Translations under genes and position numbers: made by a program | In this document: positions 9,652 through 20,658 of the stretch, one piece after another | Position numbering within the stretch: the stretch's first letter is position 1 | Layout of the letters: every line of letters begins with the position of its first letter | The notes under the pieces: generated by a model | Seen by the model: the letters and a program-made list of their open reading frames with translations, nothing else | Databases searched by the model: none | Told to the model about the DNA's origin: nothing | Source of the DNA: Zygnema cylindricum | Lineage: Eukaryota; Streptophyta; Zygnematophyceae; Zygnematales; Zygnemataceae | Assembly: GCA_037447655.1 (NCBI GenBank) | Contig: JBBHKE010001378.1 | Location: 834,170 to 898,169, forward strand | DNA: 64,000 bases | Direction: 5' to 3'

Positions 9652-10640
9652 TGAAGCAGGTTGGATTATAGATTCAGGTGCCTCAATGCACATGTGTAAG
9701 GATAGGCACCTGTTCACTAAGATAAGAAAGATTCCCACTGTAGAGATAGAGTACGGGGATGGGAGGATAGTCACCACTACTCTTGTAGGATCGGTAGATC
9801 TGAAAGTGTTAGTAGAAGGAAAGACATCCATATTAACATTCTCCGATGTATTGTTTATTCCGGAGCTGAAAAAAAACCTTATCTCTACATCTATATTAGA
9901 TGATAAGGGTTTTTTCACTAGCACTAGGGAAGGAGTCTTTATTGCTAGTTTTGAGGAGGATGTCTATTTCATTGCTGAGAAAGGTAGCCATGGGATGTTT
10001 AGGCTGATCTTAAGTAATGAAATGAAGAAACTTTATTATGCTAGTGTTCATGATATTATGATGTGGCATAAGAGGCTTGGGCATGTGAATCTAGATAAGT
10101 TAAGAAAGATGAAAAAGATGGGAGTGGTGGAAGGGATTCAGTTCAGTTAGAGTGATGATATAAGTGATTGTAGTGGGTGTGCTCAAGGTAAAGCACACAA
10201 ATTACCCTTTCCTAAAACAGCCACCTACAAGGGAGAAAAACTTCTAGATCTAGTACACAAAGATATTAGGGGACCGGCTAGAGTGCTCTCACCGGGGGGG
10301 AAAAGATTTATGATGACTATAATTGATGATTGGTCTCGGTATTCCCGGGTGTATTTTTTGAAAAATAAGTCAGAAGCTGAGGATTGTTTTAGACAATATA
10401 AAGCATGGAGTGAAAAACTCCATGAAACTCCAATCAAGAGAGTAAGGAGTGACAATGGTGGAGAGTATACTTCTAACTAGTTTGAGGTTTTTTTGAGGGA
10501 AGATGGGGTCCAACACCAAAAAACAGTTCTTGAAAATCCAGAACAGAATGGGGTAGCTGAAAGGTTAAATAGAACACTAAGTGATAGTGCTAGAAGTATG
10601 TTGTCAGATAAAAAAAAGGAAAAAGATTTTGGGCAGAAGC
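9652..10640 (+). pseudogene. pol: Copia protease and integrase core (A1), broken
   Basis: The aspartic protease active site reads WIIDSGASMHMC at about 9661-9696, the standard copia motif that cleaves the polyprotein. The integrase zinc domain follows (WHKRLGHVNL, then CSGCAQGK) and then the DDE core: IDDWSRYSRVYF, VRSDNGGEYTSN and ENPEQNGVAERLNR. Lesions: stop at 10148 (IQFS*SDD), a stop after EYTSN near 10478 and a frameshift near 10600-10640. In the living element integrase inserts cDNA into host DNA with 5-bp duplications. Confidence 0.85.
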
Positions 10641-10641
10641 A

Positions 10642-11899
10642 ATGAACTGTGCTAATTATCTGAAGAATAGAGTTCTTACTTCAGCTATAAAAGATCAAAC
10701 ACCTAATGAGAGATGGACAGGCCGGAAACCAGACATATCTCACTTAAAGGTTTTCGGCACTCAAGTATTTAGTTTAGATACAGTTCGGTCTAATTGGAAG
10801 CTAAATCCTAAAGGAAAACCGGGATACTTATTAGGATATGATGAAGATGTTAAAAGATATAGAGTTTATGATCTAAAAAGGGAAGATATAATCTTAGTAA
10901 AACATCTAGTAGTTATGGATGAAGGAAAGTCTGTGGATCCCTTCAAATATACGAAGTCAGTAAAAATTAGATTTGAGTCAGAAAATTCTGATGACTTTGA
11001 GCTTCCTAACTATCCAGGTTTTAGAGACGATGACATTCTTGCAGGTACAAATCAGACTGAAAAAGGACTCGGCTGTGGAAACTCCTGTGACAACTCTACC
11101 CGAAGCGGATGACGTGGTGGAAATTGATTCGGAATCAAGGGATAGGGGAGAAACCGAGTTTGTTCGAAAGAATCCACGAGAACCATCTATTCCGGCCTTA
11201 GATTTTGAGGGGGGAAGGAGAAGTAGTAAAAGACTGCAAGAAAAACAAGTTAATAACAAGGTATCAAAACTATCTCATCAAGATGAACCTCAAACTTATG
11301 GAGAGGCGATGACTTGTCCAGAAAGAAATCGGTGGAAGACAGCCATCAATGAAGAGATGGCCTCAATTATGGCAGCCGATACTTGGGAGCTGGTGGATTG
11401 TCCACCTAACCGAAAACCAATCGGTTGTAAGTGGATTTTCAAATTAAAACTGAACCTAGATAACACAATCGAGCGCTACAAGGCCCGACTAGTGGCAAAG
11501 GGATTTACACAAAAGGAGGGAATTGACTACGATGAAACCTTTGCCCCGGTGGTCAGATTTCCCTCCGTCCGCATACTTCTCAGCCTGGCAGCAGCGGAAG
11601 ACATGGAAGTGCACCACATGGACATCAAAATAGCCTTTTTACATGGAGAATTGGAAGAGGAGATCTTCATGCGACAACCCGAAGGGTTTGTGGAAGAAAG
11701 AGAGGAGAGTAAGGTATGCCGGCTGATGAAATCTCTTAATGGTTTGAAACAGGCGCCTCGACAGTGGAATAAGAAGCTTGATGAGTTTCTTACCGGTCTG
11801 GGATATATCCTGATCAGCTTAGATCACTCAATCTATGTTTTCGAAGATGTGGAAGGTTTTATATTTATTGCAATTTATGTTGATGATTTGCTTGTTTGA
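10642..11899 (+). pseudogene. pol: Copia integrase C-terminus and reverse transcriptase (A1)
   Basis: The integrase tail (ANYLKNRVLTSA, GRKPDISHLKVFG, PGYLLGYDED) is followed by a frameshift near 11060 and then reverse transcriptase: GCKWIFKLKLN, YKARLVAKGFTQKEGIDYDETFAPV split over about 11430-11560, MDIKIAFLHGELEEEIFM, LNGLKQAPRQW and the catalytic box IYVDDLLV at about 11872-11895. A TGA follows the box directly (11897), where relatives read LVLSKS. The enzyme copies element RNA into cDNA in the particle; this copy is dead. Confidence 0.88.
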
Positions 11900-12877
11900 A
11901 GAAAATCAATGGAAAAAATTAATAAACTGAAAACCGATCTTAAGGGGAGATTTGAAATGAAGGATATGGGGGAAGCAAAATATATTTTGGGAATTCAAGT
12001 AGAGAGAGACCGAAAAAGAAAAATTATAAGATTGACTCAAAAGGAAGCAATAGGGAACATGCTTGAAAATTTTAAAATGGATAAAGCTAATAGTTGTACA
12101 ACTCCAATATAGTTGAAGAAGGGAAGTGAGGGGAGTGAGGAAGAAGGAGTCATAGTCTTAGACGAGGAATTATCTCCTGAAGAACAGAAGTTCATGTAGA
12201 CTATTCGTTACAGGCAAGTAGTGGGAAATCTAATCTATTTTATGAATTCTACCCCGCCGGATTTAGCTGCAGCTGTAGGAGTGCTGAGTAGAAGTCTAAA
12301 TGCTCCCACTAACAGGGATTGGGAGGCAGCTAAGATAGTTCTTAGATACTTGATAGGAACTAGAGATCTATGGTTGCATTTGGGTGGGGATAATAGTGAC
12401 ATCTCTACTTGGAGTGATGCTAGTTATGGTGATGCTGCGATGAGGAGATGCACTTCTGGATATGTATTATATGTGGGTGATGGGGCTTGCTGTTGGAGTA
12501 GCAAACAACAAAAGGTTATTGCTTAGTCCACCATAGAGGCTGAGTATATGGCCTCTTGCTCTGCTGTAAAAGAATTGATGTGGATCAAGTCTTTACTTGG
12601 TGAACTTGGTCATCTTAAGAGTGGTGTGCAGAAAATATTTTGTGATAATCAGGCAGCAATTGCTATTTCTGCCAATCCTAAACATCATTTTAAAGCCAAA
12701 CATATGGACATTAAACTCAACTTTGTTAGAGAGAAAGTAGAAAATAAAATAATCAGTTTAGAGTACCGACCAGATAGTGAGATGGTAGCAGATATGATGA
12801 CCAAACCTGTGCCTTCCCCTAAGCTAATTTTCTGCAGGGAGAAGTGTGGTCTGAAATTAAAGATGACTAGAAAATAA
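11900..12877 (+). pseudogene. pol: Reverse transcriptase end and RNase H (A1)
   Basis: Continues in the same frame past the TGA: MEKINKLKTDLKGRFEMKD, YILGIQVERD, then a stop in place of Glu/Gly near 12110 (TPI*LKK) and another near 12198 (KFM*TI). RNase H shows ISTWSDASYGD, a stop after KVIA near 12524, AEYMASCSAVKELMWIK, IFCDNQAAIAI and VADMMTKPVPSPK. The frame ends just before the polypurine tract at 12871-12883. Confidence 0.88.
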
Positions 12878-12883
12878 AGGGAG

Positions 12884-13931
12884 TGTAGAAATTAATGGTT
12901 TTTAAGTATTTTCTAGGTCTGAATAGAAATAAAGAAGCCGAGGCAGTCTACCTCTAACTTCTCTCTCCAACTCTCAAACTTATCGCAGTCACTGAGAAAT
13001 TGGAGAGGAAGCTAGAGCCATGGCTACCTAGGCTATCCTGAGGTTTACGGGAAATTTATATTAGTCAAGGGATTAATTACTAAAAGGTATGTGCCGGCGA
13101 CAGGATTTGATCCTGGTACTTGCTGGCCGTTAGAGAGTAGGTAGCCGGTAGCCTTAGCCGTTAAGTCTAGAAGTAGTCTTACATAGTATATAGTACGATA
13201 ATGATTTAAACATGTACACGTAGGATAAATCATTTAACTATAAATGTTAACGGGATACATAGATATGGTAGTGTAAAAGTACGAATTGCGGTACGGATAA
13301 GAAATCAATACCGCGCATTGATTTCGTAAGCGAAACAAATACCGCGCATGTATTTATTACGGCTACGATCAAATGCGAGTTTACTCGGACGGCCGGAATT
13401 AGCGCCGAGATCGCGGATGGAGAATTCGGCGGTTTGTGGGCATCGCCACATCGGATGACACGTGGCGATGTAACATTGGAGCGCGGCATCTCCGAGGATT
13501 AAAGGAGCGAATCCGGATATTCCACGTGTGGACATTTAGGCCATGTCGTACAATGTCGGTACATAAAGTACACCGGCAGCTGTACTTTTGCGTACGGAAC
13601 TGTATTCTGATTGGTTCCGTACATCAGTAGATAGAGTCTGTGAGAGAGATAAGACTTAGAAAAATTAGAAGATAGGACCCTCTCTCCAAGAGAGCTTCTG
13701 TACAAAAGGTCAACTTTGACCCTCTATAACTTACTTCTCAGGGGAGCAAATTCAGAGATTCTTTTTGCTATCGACTCATAAGAGTCTTGACTTCACAGGG
13801 GTGAAGGTGGTCAGAGTTTTTGTCTGCCAAGGTGGCAGTTATTTTTGCTTAAACACAAAGGAGTAAGGATTATCCTAGAGGCTTCTTGGAAGCTATCCAC
13901 TCTGAGGACTTATGGAGGTCTCAGAGTTTCA
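12884..13931 (+). repeat. A1 3' LTR
   Basis: Same length and ends as the 5' LTR, preceded by aaaataaagggag. Followed at once by 28S sequence. Confidence 0.92.
13082..13170 (-). other. tRNA-like block in A1 3' LTR
   Basis: Minus strand: A-box-like taacggctaaggc near 13150-13163, B-box-like ggatcaaatcc at 13103-13113, T4 at 13082-13085. Confidence 0.7.
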
Positions 13932-14141
13932 CGCACGAGGCGACTCTATTTTTAGTCGGGTAACATCGGGGGAGGTAAAAAGTGTCGCTTCTAGCATGGA
14001 TTCTGACTTAGAGGTGTTCAGTCATAATCCTACACATGGTAGCTTCGCGCCACTGGCTTTTTAGCTAAGCGCAATTACGAATTATGTGAATCAACGGTTA
14101 CTCTCGTACTAAGTTGAATTACTATTGCGACACTGGTTCAT

Positions 14142-14188
<47 letters not shown>

Positions 14189-14223
14189 TGTTCCCTATAG
14201 GTGGGTGAACAATCCAACACTTG

Positions 14224-14254
<31 letters not shown>

Positions 14255-14299
14255 TGACATCGAAGGATCAAAAAGCAACGTCGCTATGAACACTTGGCT

Positions 14300-14334
<35 letters not shown>

Positions 14335-14695
14335 TTACCTCTAGCTTGAAATTCCCAAAAACTAAAGGATCGATAGGCCCTGCTTCACAGTTTGTATTCG
14401 TACTAAAAATCAAAATCAAATGAGCTTTTACCCTTTTGTTCCACACGAGATTTATGTTCTCGTTGAGCTCATCTTAGGACACCTGCGTTATTTTTTTTGC
14501 AGATGTGTAGCCCCAGCCAAACTCCCCACCTGACAATGTTTTCCACTTGGATCGACGAACGTCTTAATGCCAGAAGCAGGGGCAGAGCCCCGCCTCCACC
14601 TTATGGAATAAGTAAAATAACGTTAAAAGTAGTGGTATTTTACTTGCGGCAAAGTCTCCCACTTATGCTTCACCTCTTAAGTCATTTCACAAAGT

Positions 14696-14735
<40 letters not shown>

Positions 14736-14751
14736 GAGTCTTCCAAGCCCT

Positions 14752-14792
<41 letters not shown>

Positions 14793-14807
14793 TGGGAATC
14801 TCGTAAT
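13932..14807 (-). pseudogene. 28S rRNA pseudogene, main piece
   Basis: About 880 bp complementary to the 3' third of plant-type 28S rRNA. Recognisable on the plus strand: ttctgacttagaggtgttca, agtagggtaaaactaacctg, gttccctataggtgggtgaa, gacatcgaaggatcaaaaag, cactcagtcatttcac-type segments and aagtcggactagagtcaagc near 14690. The match stops at about 14807 after gggaatctcgtaat. Small insertions (for example gacactggttcatcag, where two extra bases lie in a universally conserved stretch) and the two copia insertions show it is dead. With 6095-6144 and 7355-7483 it reconstitutes about 1.05 kb of the gene's 3' end. Confidence 0.9.
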
Positions 14808-15680
14808 TGTTATCGCCCAAAATTTTGGAGAATCTTGAAGCGCCGATAGCAATCATGTTTGTAAAAAAAAAAAAAAAAAACAATACGGCAATGTACGGAA
14901 ATGAGCTGGATGTGTACGAAAATGCATTTTTTCCGGTAAACAACCCCATTTTTCGCCTGATGGAGGTTCATCCTAAGGCCCTCTTCTCCATTGGGCGCCG
15001 ACAGTAATCGTACGAATACGTTTAATGGCAATAATATTTCGTCACTATCAGGTCGTGTCAGCAATGAATCTACCGCGTGCCTGCTTTCTTTCGATTGGAT
15101 GCACGTAGGTTCCTGTTATCACATCGAGCATGTCAAAGATTCCAAAAGCACCCTAATCTGATTTAGTATCCGTACATCCAGCAGCAAAAATAAATTACGT
15201 GAATGTACAATTTGTATGTTCGTGTTTTGTACTTTTTATCTTTTGTTTTGTCGTTCGTGTTTCGTCGTGGCGCCTTAAGTTACGGATGTCAACGGATGGT
15301 GGAGGAGGCGTCACGGCACATACTTCGACAAATATTTTTTGGTTGTTTTTGTAAGATTTGATTCCTGCCTGTCCGAAAGCGCGTGGCATATGTCCTAAGG
15401 TGTGTGGCGCATGCCACATGTAGGGTTTCTATCCTGGATCGCAAGTGACCCTTCCACGCGGTAATGAAACCTCACTTTCGCCTGATGGAGGTTCACCCTA
15501 ATGCAATTTTGGCAGTGTGTTTTGCCAGTGTGGGCACCCGATGACCTTTCTGAACCAAAGATGCAGGTACACCGTGTATCGCTATTAGTGTTTAATAAAT
15601 TTTTCGCCACTTCAAACTCTTTTCACCGTACACACTTGACCGATTTTCAATATGAAATCTCCTATAAGGAGCTGAGAATT
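14808..15680. other. Unclassified sequence after the 28S pseudogene
   Basis: No gene recognised. Contains an 18-base A run at about 14863-14880 and a segment (tcgcctgatggaggttca) found twice, near 14956 and 15479. Confidence 0.4.
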
Positions 15681-16206
15681 TAACTTTCAATCGCAACTGT
15701 CAGATCCACAAACTGTTATGTGTGTCGGAGAAAAGATGTTTTAACAGACGAAAAAAACATGAAATGTAACTTTCAATCGCAACCGTCAGATCCACAAACC
15801 AACATGTCTGTACGGAGAAAATATGTTTTAGCAGACAAAAAAAACAGCGATTCACGGTGTACTGTACTGTAATCTCTTGCGAATCTTGACAAGCTTTCGA
15901 ATCTTTTGAATCTTCTCCATGATCTTGCATGTAATTTTTTGTCACGCGCGCAAAGTTTCGTCGGTGGGCAAAGGTACAGGACACCGTCGATTGTATTTAG
16001 CGTGTATGTTTTTTTGGCTACTGAAAACATCTTCTATCCGTACACATTTGACCAGTTTTCAATTTAAGACCGCCATTCGTAAGCTGAGAATTTAACTTTT
16101 CAATCGCAACCGTCAGATCCACAATCCGACATTTATGTACGGAGAAAAGATGTTTTAAGAGACAAAAAAAACATACACGCTAAATAGGATTGACGGTGTA
16201 CTGAAT
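15681..16206. repeat. Local direct and inverted repeats
   Basis: A unit of about 75-90 bp (aactttcaatcgcaacngtcagatccacaa ... ggagaaaagatgtttta) occurs near 15682, 15769 and 16094. In addition acaccgtcgattgtatttag (about 15980) is inverted at about 16175-16203 (ctaaataggattgacggtgt), making arms of about 35 bp around a 160-bp core. May be a short hairpin-type element; not identified. Confidence 0.6.
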
Positions 16207-17604
16207 CTTGCGTTTTTAGGAGTGAAACTAACGAACCTTACCTGTAGAGAACATGTGTATCGTGGGATAAGTCAATTAAAGTGTTACGGGGCGGTACTCA
16301 TTGAAATCGATAATTTGAAGAAGTACTTTGGATTTTAGTGAGGATTCCCCGTACTACTCTGAAGTGAGTTCCAATGTGCGAAAATGAAATCGTATCTTTG
16401 AAATGTGACGATTGAAGATTACGAAACGTCCCACAATTGGTGACGTGTACAAAAACAACAATTATTGTAGACGTCAATTTTTTTGTGATTGTTGTAGAGA
16501 TTTGGGGTTTTGTGACATTGTGACGTCAAGCTCACTTGTCGACGTCATTTGCAAGGCTCACACTTGAAAAAGGGGAAAACGGTATGGTACGAAACGGTAC
16601 TTTTTTTTGTCTGTCGTGAACTGGCACGTGACGATAGCCTACGTCAACTAACGTGTCGTGAAAGGAGCCACTTGTCCGTACAAAAAGTAAACGCTTTGCG
16701 GACATGATATGTACGAAGCCTTCCCAAATCAAACTGTACTGCCACGCGACCATTTGTACAGACCAAAAATAACCCTGGAGGAACTTAGATTATGCCCAAA
16801 AAAAAAACCCCGGGCGCCAAAAAAAAGAAACTTAGTTTCAATTCAGTTTTCAGTATAAAATAAGTAATACGAAAGTTATTGTAAAATTAGTATTAGAACA
16901 GTTATAAGTGTGTATAATTAGTGTTGGTACAGGCTTTAGTCTGTGTTATTAGTATTCGTACAATTTGTCTGTATAATTTGAGTTACTACAATTATTAGTG
17001 ATGTATAATGCGTATTAGGATGGCGTTCCATAAAGAAATTCTGTAATCGTACGAACAACATTACAGAATGCTACACTTTGAACGGTGTTCTCTCTCGCAG
17101 AGTCTGTAATCCACCTGCTCTGAAATGAATGGTACCATGTAAGATAAGATCTTATATTGAAAATCGTCAAATATTTTTTACACCGACCAACTTCAACTCG
17201 AAATCGTCATTTGCATACCATGTACGTGCGGACCAGAGCATCGTACCACACACATTTTGTACTCTTTGCAAATGTCACAAAATAGCAAACGTTTACAACC
17301 ATCGCTATTTTGTAAACTTCAAATTGTCGCGATTTTTGTAATCGTCTACAACAGTCACAACTTGTACCCAAGTCTACATCCGTCATAACTTAAAGTAACG
17401 ATTGCATCATTGAACATAGTAACATATTGAAAATTTGTACGTAGAATCTTCACTAAAAAACAAAGAAAGATATTAAGTTACGGTTACATAGGAACACACC
17501 TTAATAACAATTAGCGGTGTAGTAATTTTCATCACTTCTCCATCAGGTAGCGCCAGCAAGGCACAAATCGTTTACCTGCTTCATTTTGATTGGAACCACG
17601 TAGG
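16207..17604. other. Unclassified AT-rich sequence
   Basis: No convincing coding region, RNA gene or known element seen; only short chance frames. Contains many gtac/gtacg words and short T or A runs. Confidence 0.4.
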
Positions 17605-18694
17605 TGTAATTCTGAGACCTCCATTGGTACACAGAATGTCCAGCTTATATGAAGCTTGTATGATAATATTTGCACTTTTGACTTTGGCAATGAATAAGTG
17701 CCACCGTGGCACGCAAAAAATCTGACCGACTACCACCTTTGTGTAGCTTGGACTCCCCTAAGTCCGCAGCAAAAATAATCATTGATATTGCTCACCTAAG
17801 CATTAAGTTATGGCTGTTCAAAGACAACATATTTATATAGATGGCCTTTGGGAGAGATGGCTTTCAAAAAATTGGTTAAGTCCTAAGAACCTACTCATAA
17901 CTCCTCTAGACCAATCAAAACATCGTACGCTAAATAATGTACATACAAAGTACGGTAGCCGTCGTACTTTATGTACGGAAATATGCAGCACCACTCTCGG
18001 TCTGCCACGTGGCAAATAAGTTGTTTCCATTCTGTCCCTTTCTTCTCCGGCATCCTATACGATTGTGCCACGTGTCATTTCCCTCCACTTTGGCGAAGTG
18101 CTCCAGACAAAAAACCTTTCCGACATGCTGGCACTCCTGCGTGCCGTCCGTTCATAATTCAACGATAAATAACGGTTGTTCGATCTGATGGCACGCCGAA
18201 TAAAGTTGACCGTTGAAATTCAACAGTCATCGTTCCATATTGACCGATGATCTTCTACGGTCTTCATCTCGTTTGATCGTTGAAATTGCGTCTTATTTTT
18301 GTGAACCGTTGATCGTGAAACGACATTTGATTTCGTTTCGTTCATTTCGTGCGGTACTGTATGTTTCTATGTTTCATTTCGTTTCATAAACTACTAAATG
18401 GAATGTGTCGCCGCATCACTTTTAAATAGTTATCGAATACAACGATGGTATTGATTCATCAAGATCTACCGGATAAAGCGGACGATTATGCCGTACGTTT
18501 GTCATCGGAGGTCACAAGATCAAATCCTGTCCTTGGCAGCCTATTTTTTGCAAGAGCTTTTTTTGCCTGTCTTCTCATCAGCCCGAGGCAGCCATGGCTG
18601 TTTGCCAGTTCTCAGTGACTACGACAAGTATGAGAACTGTAGAATGCCCATAGACTGACTAAGAAGATAGATTATAAAATACCATTTTTCAACA
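17605..18694 (-). repeat. Element E 3' LTR (1090 bp)
   Basis: Minus-strand LTR beginning TGTTGAAAAATGG. Contains gccacgtggcaaa near 18004, gccacgtgtcat near 18067, paired gtac motifs near 17925-17985, the antisense tRNA-like block and the gcagccatggct / cagtgactacgacaagt element near 18590-18630. The polypurine tract is at 18695-18708. Confidence 0.85.
18462..18549 (+). other. tRNA-like block in E LTR
   Basis: A-box-like taccggataaagcgg near 18467-18481, B-box-like agatcaaatcc at 18517-18527, T6 run at 18544-18549. Confidence 0.7.
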
Positions 18695-18811
18695 CTCCCC
18701 TTATTTTCTAGTTTATCATTTGTTTCAGTCCACACTTCTCCCTACAAAATATCAAATTGGCAGAGGGAACGGGCTTAGTCATCATATCTGCTACCATCTC
18801 TCCATCCGGTC
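18695..18811 (-). pseudogene. pol: Element E RNase H C-terminus
   Basis: Minus strand encodes RPDGEMVADMMTKPVPSAN and FCREKCGLK, the end of copia RNase H. The other half resumes at 29880, beyond the inserted element D. The shared CGGTC at the join is D's target duplication. Confidence 0.85.
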
Positions 18812-19495
18812 TGTTGAAGGTCATGGGCATTAAGACTCGGCTGCGATCCACTCCCACTAGGAGTCACACTTGCACCAGCAGGTGGAGCACTAGGGCTAAT
18901 AGGAGCACTTGCAACAGGAGCTGACCCATTATCAGACATGTTAACGGAAGCAAACCCAAAGAGAAATGCCTAAAAGACTAGATCTATATTGTAAGATATG
19001 TTACACCCAAAGAAAGAGGTCTTTCAACCAAACAAACATGTACTACCAGCAAATTAGAGACAATAGAGCATAAAACACCTTAAACTGCACTCAGTGCTCT
19101 CATTTCCTTAACTCTTGTGTAGAATGTACATTCTGTATTAAATTGATCAATTCTAATTGAACTAAATACTCAAAAGATCTAGAAAACATCTAAAATATCT
19201 AGAAAACATCTAAAACGTATGTACATGGTTCACCATACACTGTACTAACAAAAATCTAAGTGTTTGGACCAGAATTGTCCACTAACAATATCTATACCCT
19301 AAAAATCCGGGTGATTTTTATCACGTCTACATTCATTGGCGGCCCTACACACTAATTAACTTAAAGATATCAATTCGTGTAGATACTACAAAAAATCCAC
19401 ACTAAATTTGGTCAATATTGAACAGTTGGTATTCCAAAAATATTCTTAGTCCCAGACTCAAATTTCTAAGACTTACTAAAGCTTACTTTTCAATA
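18812..19495 (-). repeat. D 3' LTR
   Basis: Carries the first part of gag (ATG on the minus strand at 18939), which therefore would read out into flanking DNA. The polypurine tract (ctccccttaagc) is at 19496-19507. No tRNA-like block was seen in this family. Confidence 0.9.
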
Positions 19496-19916
19496 CTCCC
19501 CTTAAGCTTTAGAAGGCTTACTCACTTAGACCACATGCTTTTCTGCAGTACTCCAATTTAGGAGCGGGAAGGGCTTTTGTCAACATGTCCGCAACCAATT
19601 TCTCATCAGGCAAATAACAAAGTTTTACCACCTTTGCAAAGACTTTGTCACGTACCAAATGTAGCCGAATGTCCATATGTTTACTCTTAAAATGGTGACT
19701 TGGGTTTGTAGCCACAGAAATGGCAGCTTGATTGTCGCACCACATTATTTGTGTCCCGTGTTGCGTAAAACCCAATTCTTGAAGAAATGCCTTAATCCAT
19801 AGCAACTCTTTCAAGGCTGCGCTCACAGCCATGTATTCGGCTTCCATAGTAGATTGAGCCGTGACTTTTTGAAGTTTACTACTCGAACTACAAGTTCCAC
19901 TTCCAATTTAAATGAC
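19496..19916 (-). pseudogene. pol: Element D RNase H, C-terminal part
   Basis: Reads SSSSKLQKVTAQSTMEAEYMAVSAALKELLWIK, IMWCDNQAAISVATNPSHHFKSKHMDIRL and VADMLTKALPAPKLEYCRKACGLSE in separate conserved blocks, ending near 19518 just before the polypurine tract. A TAA lies a few codons from the C2 junction (YVI*IGSG). RNase H degrades the RNA strand during cDNA synthesis. The N-terminal half of the domain is at 25490-25700, across C2. Confidence 0.9.
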
Positions 19917-19921
19917 ATACC

Positions 19922-20658
19922 TGTTGTTTTTAGAAAGCTTTAGTCCTCTGTATGCCTCAGCTGTGAGAGAGAGCTGTTCAGAACTTAAGCTATTTTTGGT
20001 TGAGTTCGGTTCAGTACTTACCGAAATTAGTGTGACAGTGAAGTTGGGAGTTCACGGTTCATTCACACTTGGGACACGTGTCGTCACTTGGGAGAATGCG
20101 TGATTATGTCCTCCGTGGACGTACGGAAATTCGGCAGGACCACTGGACTTCGTGAAGTAAATTCTACGGTGCCAAATCCTCTAATCGGACCGCTGACAGC
20201 CGCCGCCAACAAATAGTGACGAGGCGTGACTAGATCATTATCACTTTACGTTGTCTGAACTTCGGTGTAAATATTTGTGATAGAATGTTAGATGTACGGC
20301 TGGAATGCCTCCGTACAGCTTAGTGTAGTTTCGGTGTATAAAAGTAGGACTTAGTGAATTTGATTTTTAGGAACAAATGATATGAAAACTGTACACTCAG
20401 TTTTATGTAATTTCATTTCTACATATCTCACAGATTTGTGAGCGGAATTGATTGAATTTTGTGTGTGTGTTCCTTTGTATGTTATCTACATTGTGGCAAA
20501 GTTTCAGGAAGTTTGGAGCGTTTTTCTGAAAGTTATAGTCTGTCAAAGTTGCTGTTCAGCCATCGGTATTTGTGGAAGCTTCCTCTCTTGATTTGTTCTA
20601 CGATGACTACTGCTGCATCTTCTTCATCTTCAGTACCAACACTTGTCTCAGAACAACA
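19922..20658 (+). repeat. C2 5' LTR
   Basis: TGTTGTTTTTAGAAAGC... to ...GAACAACA. Contains gggacacgtgtcg near 20076 and a TATA-like box. Its last 58 bases encode the first 19 residues of Gag. Confidence 0.95.
20337..20344 (+). promoter_or_regulatory. TATA-like box of C2 5' LTR
   Basis: tataaaag within ggtgtataaaagtagg, about 265 bp before the gag ATG; the copy in the 3' LTR is at 25168-25175. Likely core Pol II promoter. Confidence 0.6.

Larger units (their letters stand above)
7484..13931 (+). mobile_element. Full-length copia element A1 (6448 bp), inserted in 28S
   Basis: Two LTRs of equal length (1048 bp; 7484-8531 and 12884-13931) flank a 4352-bp internal region with gag, protease, integrase, reverse transcriptase and RNase H in copia order. 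Sites flanking the insertion read CACAT and CGCAC, which fit one 5-bp duplication with two transitions. 28S sequence is present on both sides. LTRs look about 98% identical by eye. Many stops and frameshifts make it defective. Confidence 0.92.

Noticed and set aside
13932-14807. Functional 28S rRNA gene
   Set aside because: Truncated, diverged at universally conserved sites and split by two insertions.
16532-17341. Short frames as host genes
   Set aside because: Length near chance in AT-rich sequence, no conserved motif or codon signal.
18812-18939. Separate gag fragment left of element D
   Set aside because: It is the gag start carried within D's 3' LTR, not an extra gene.
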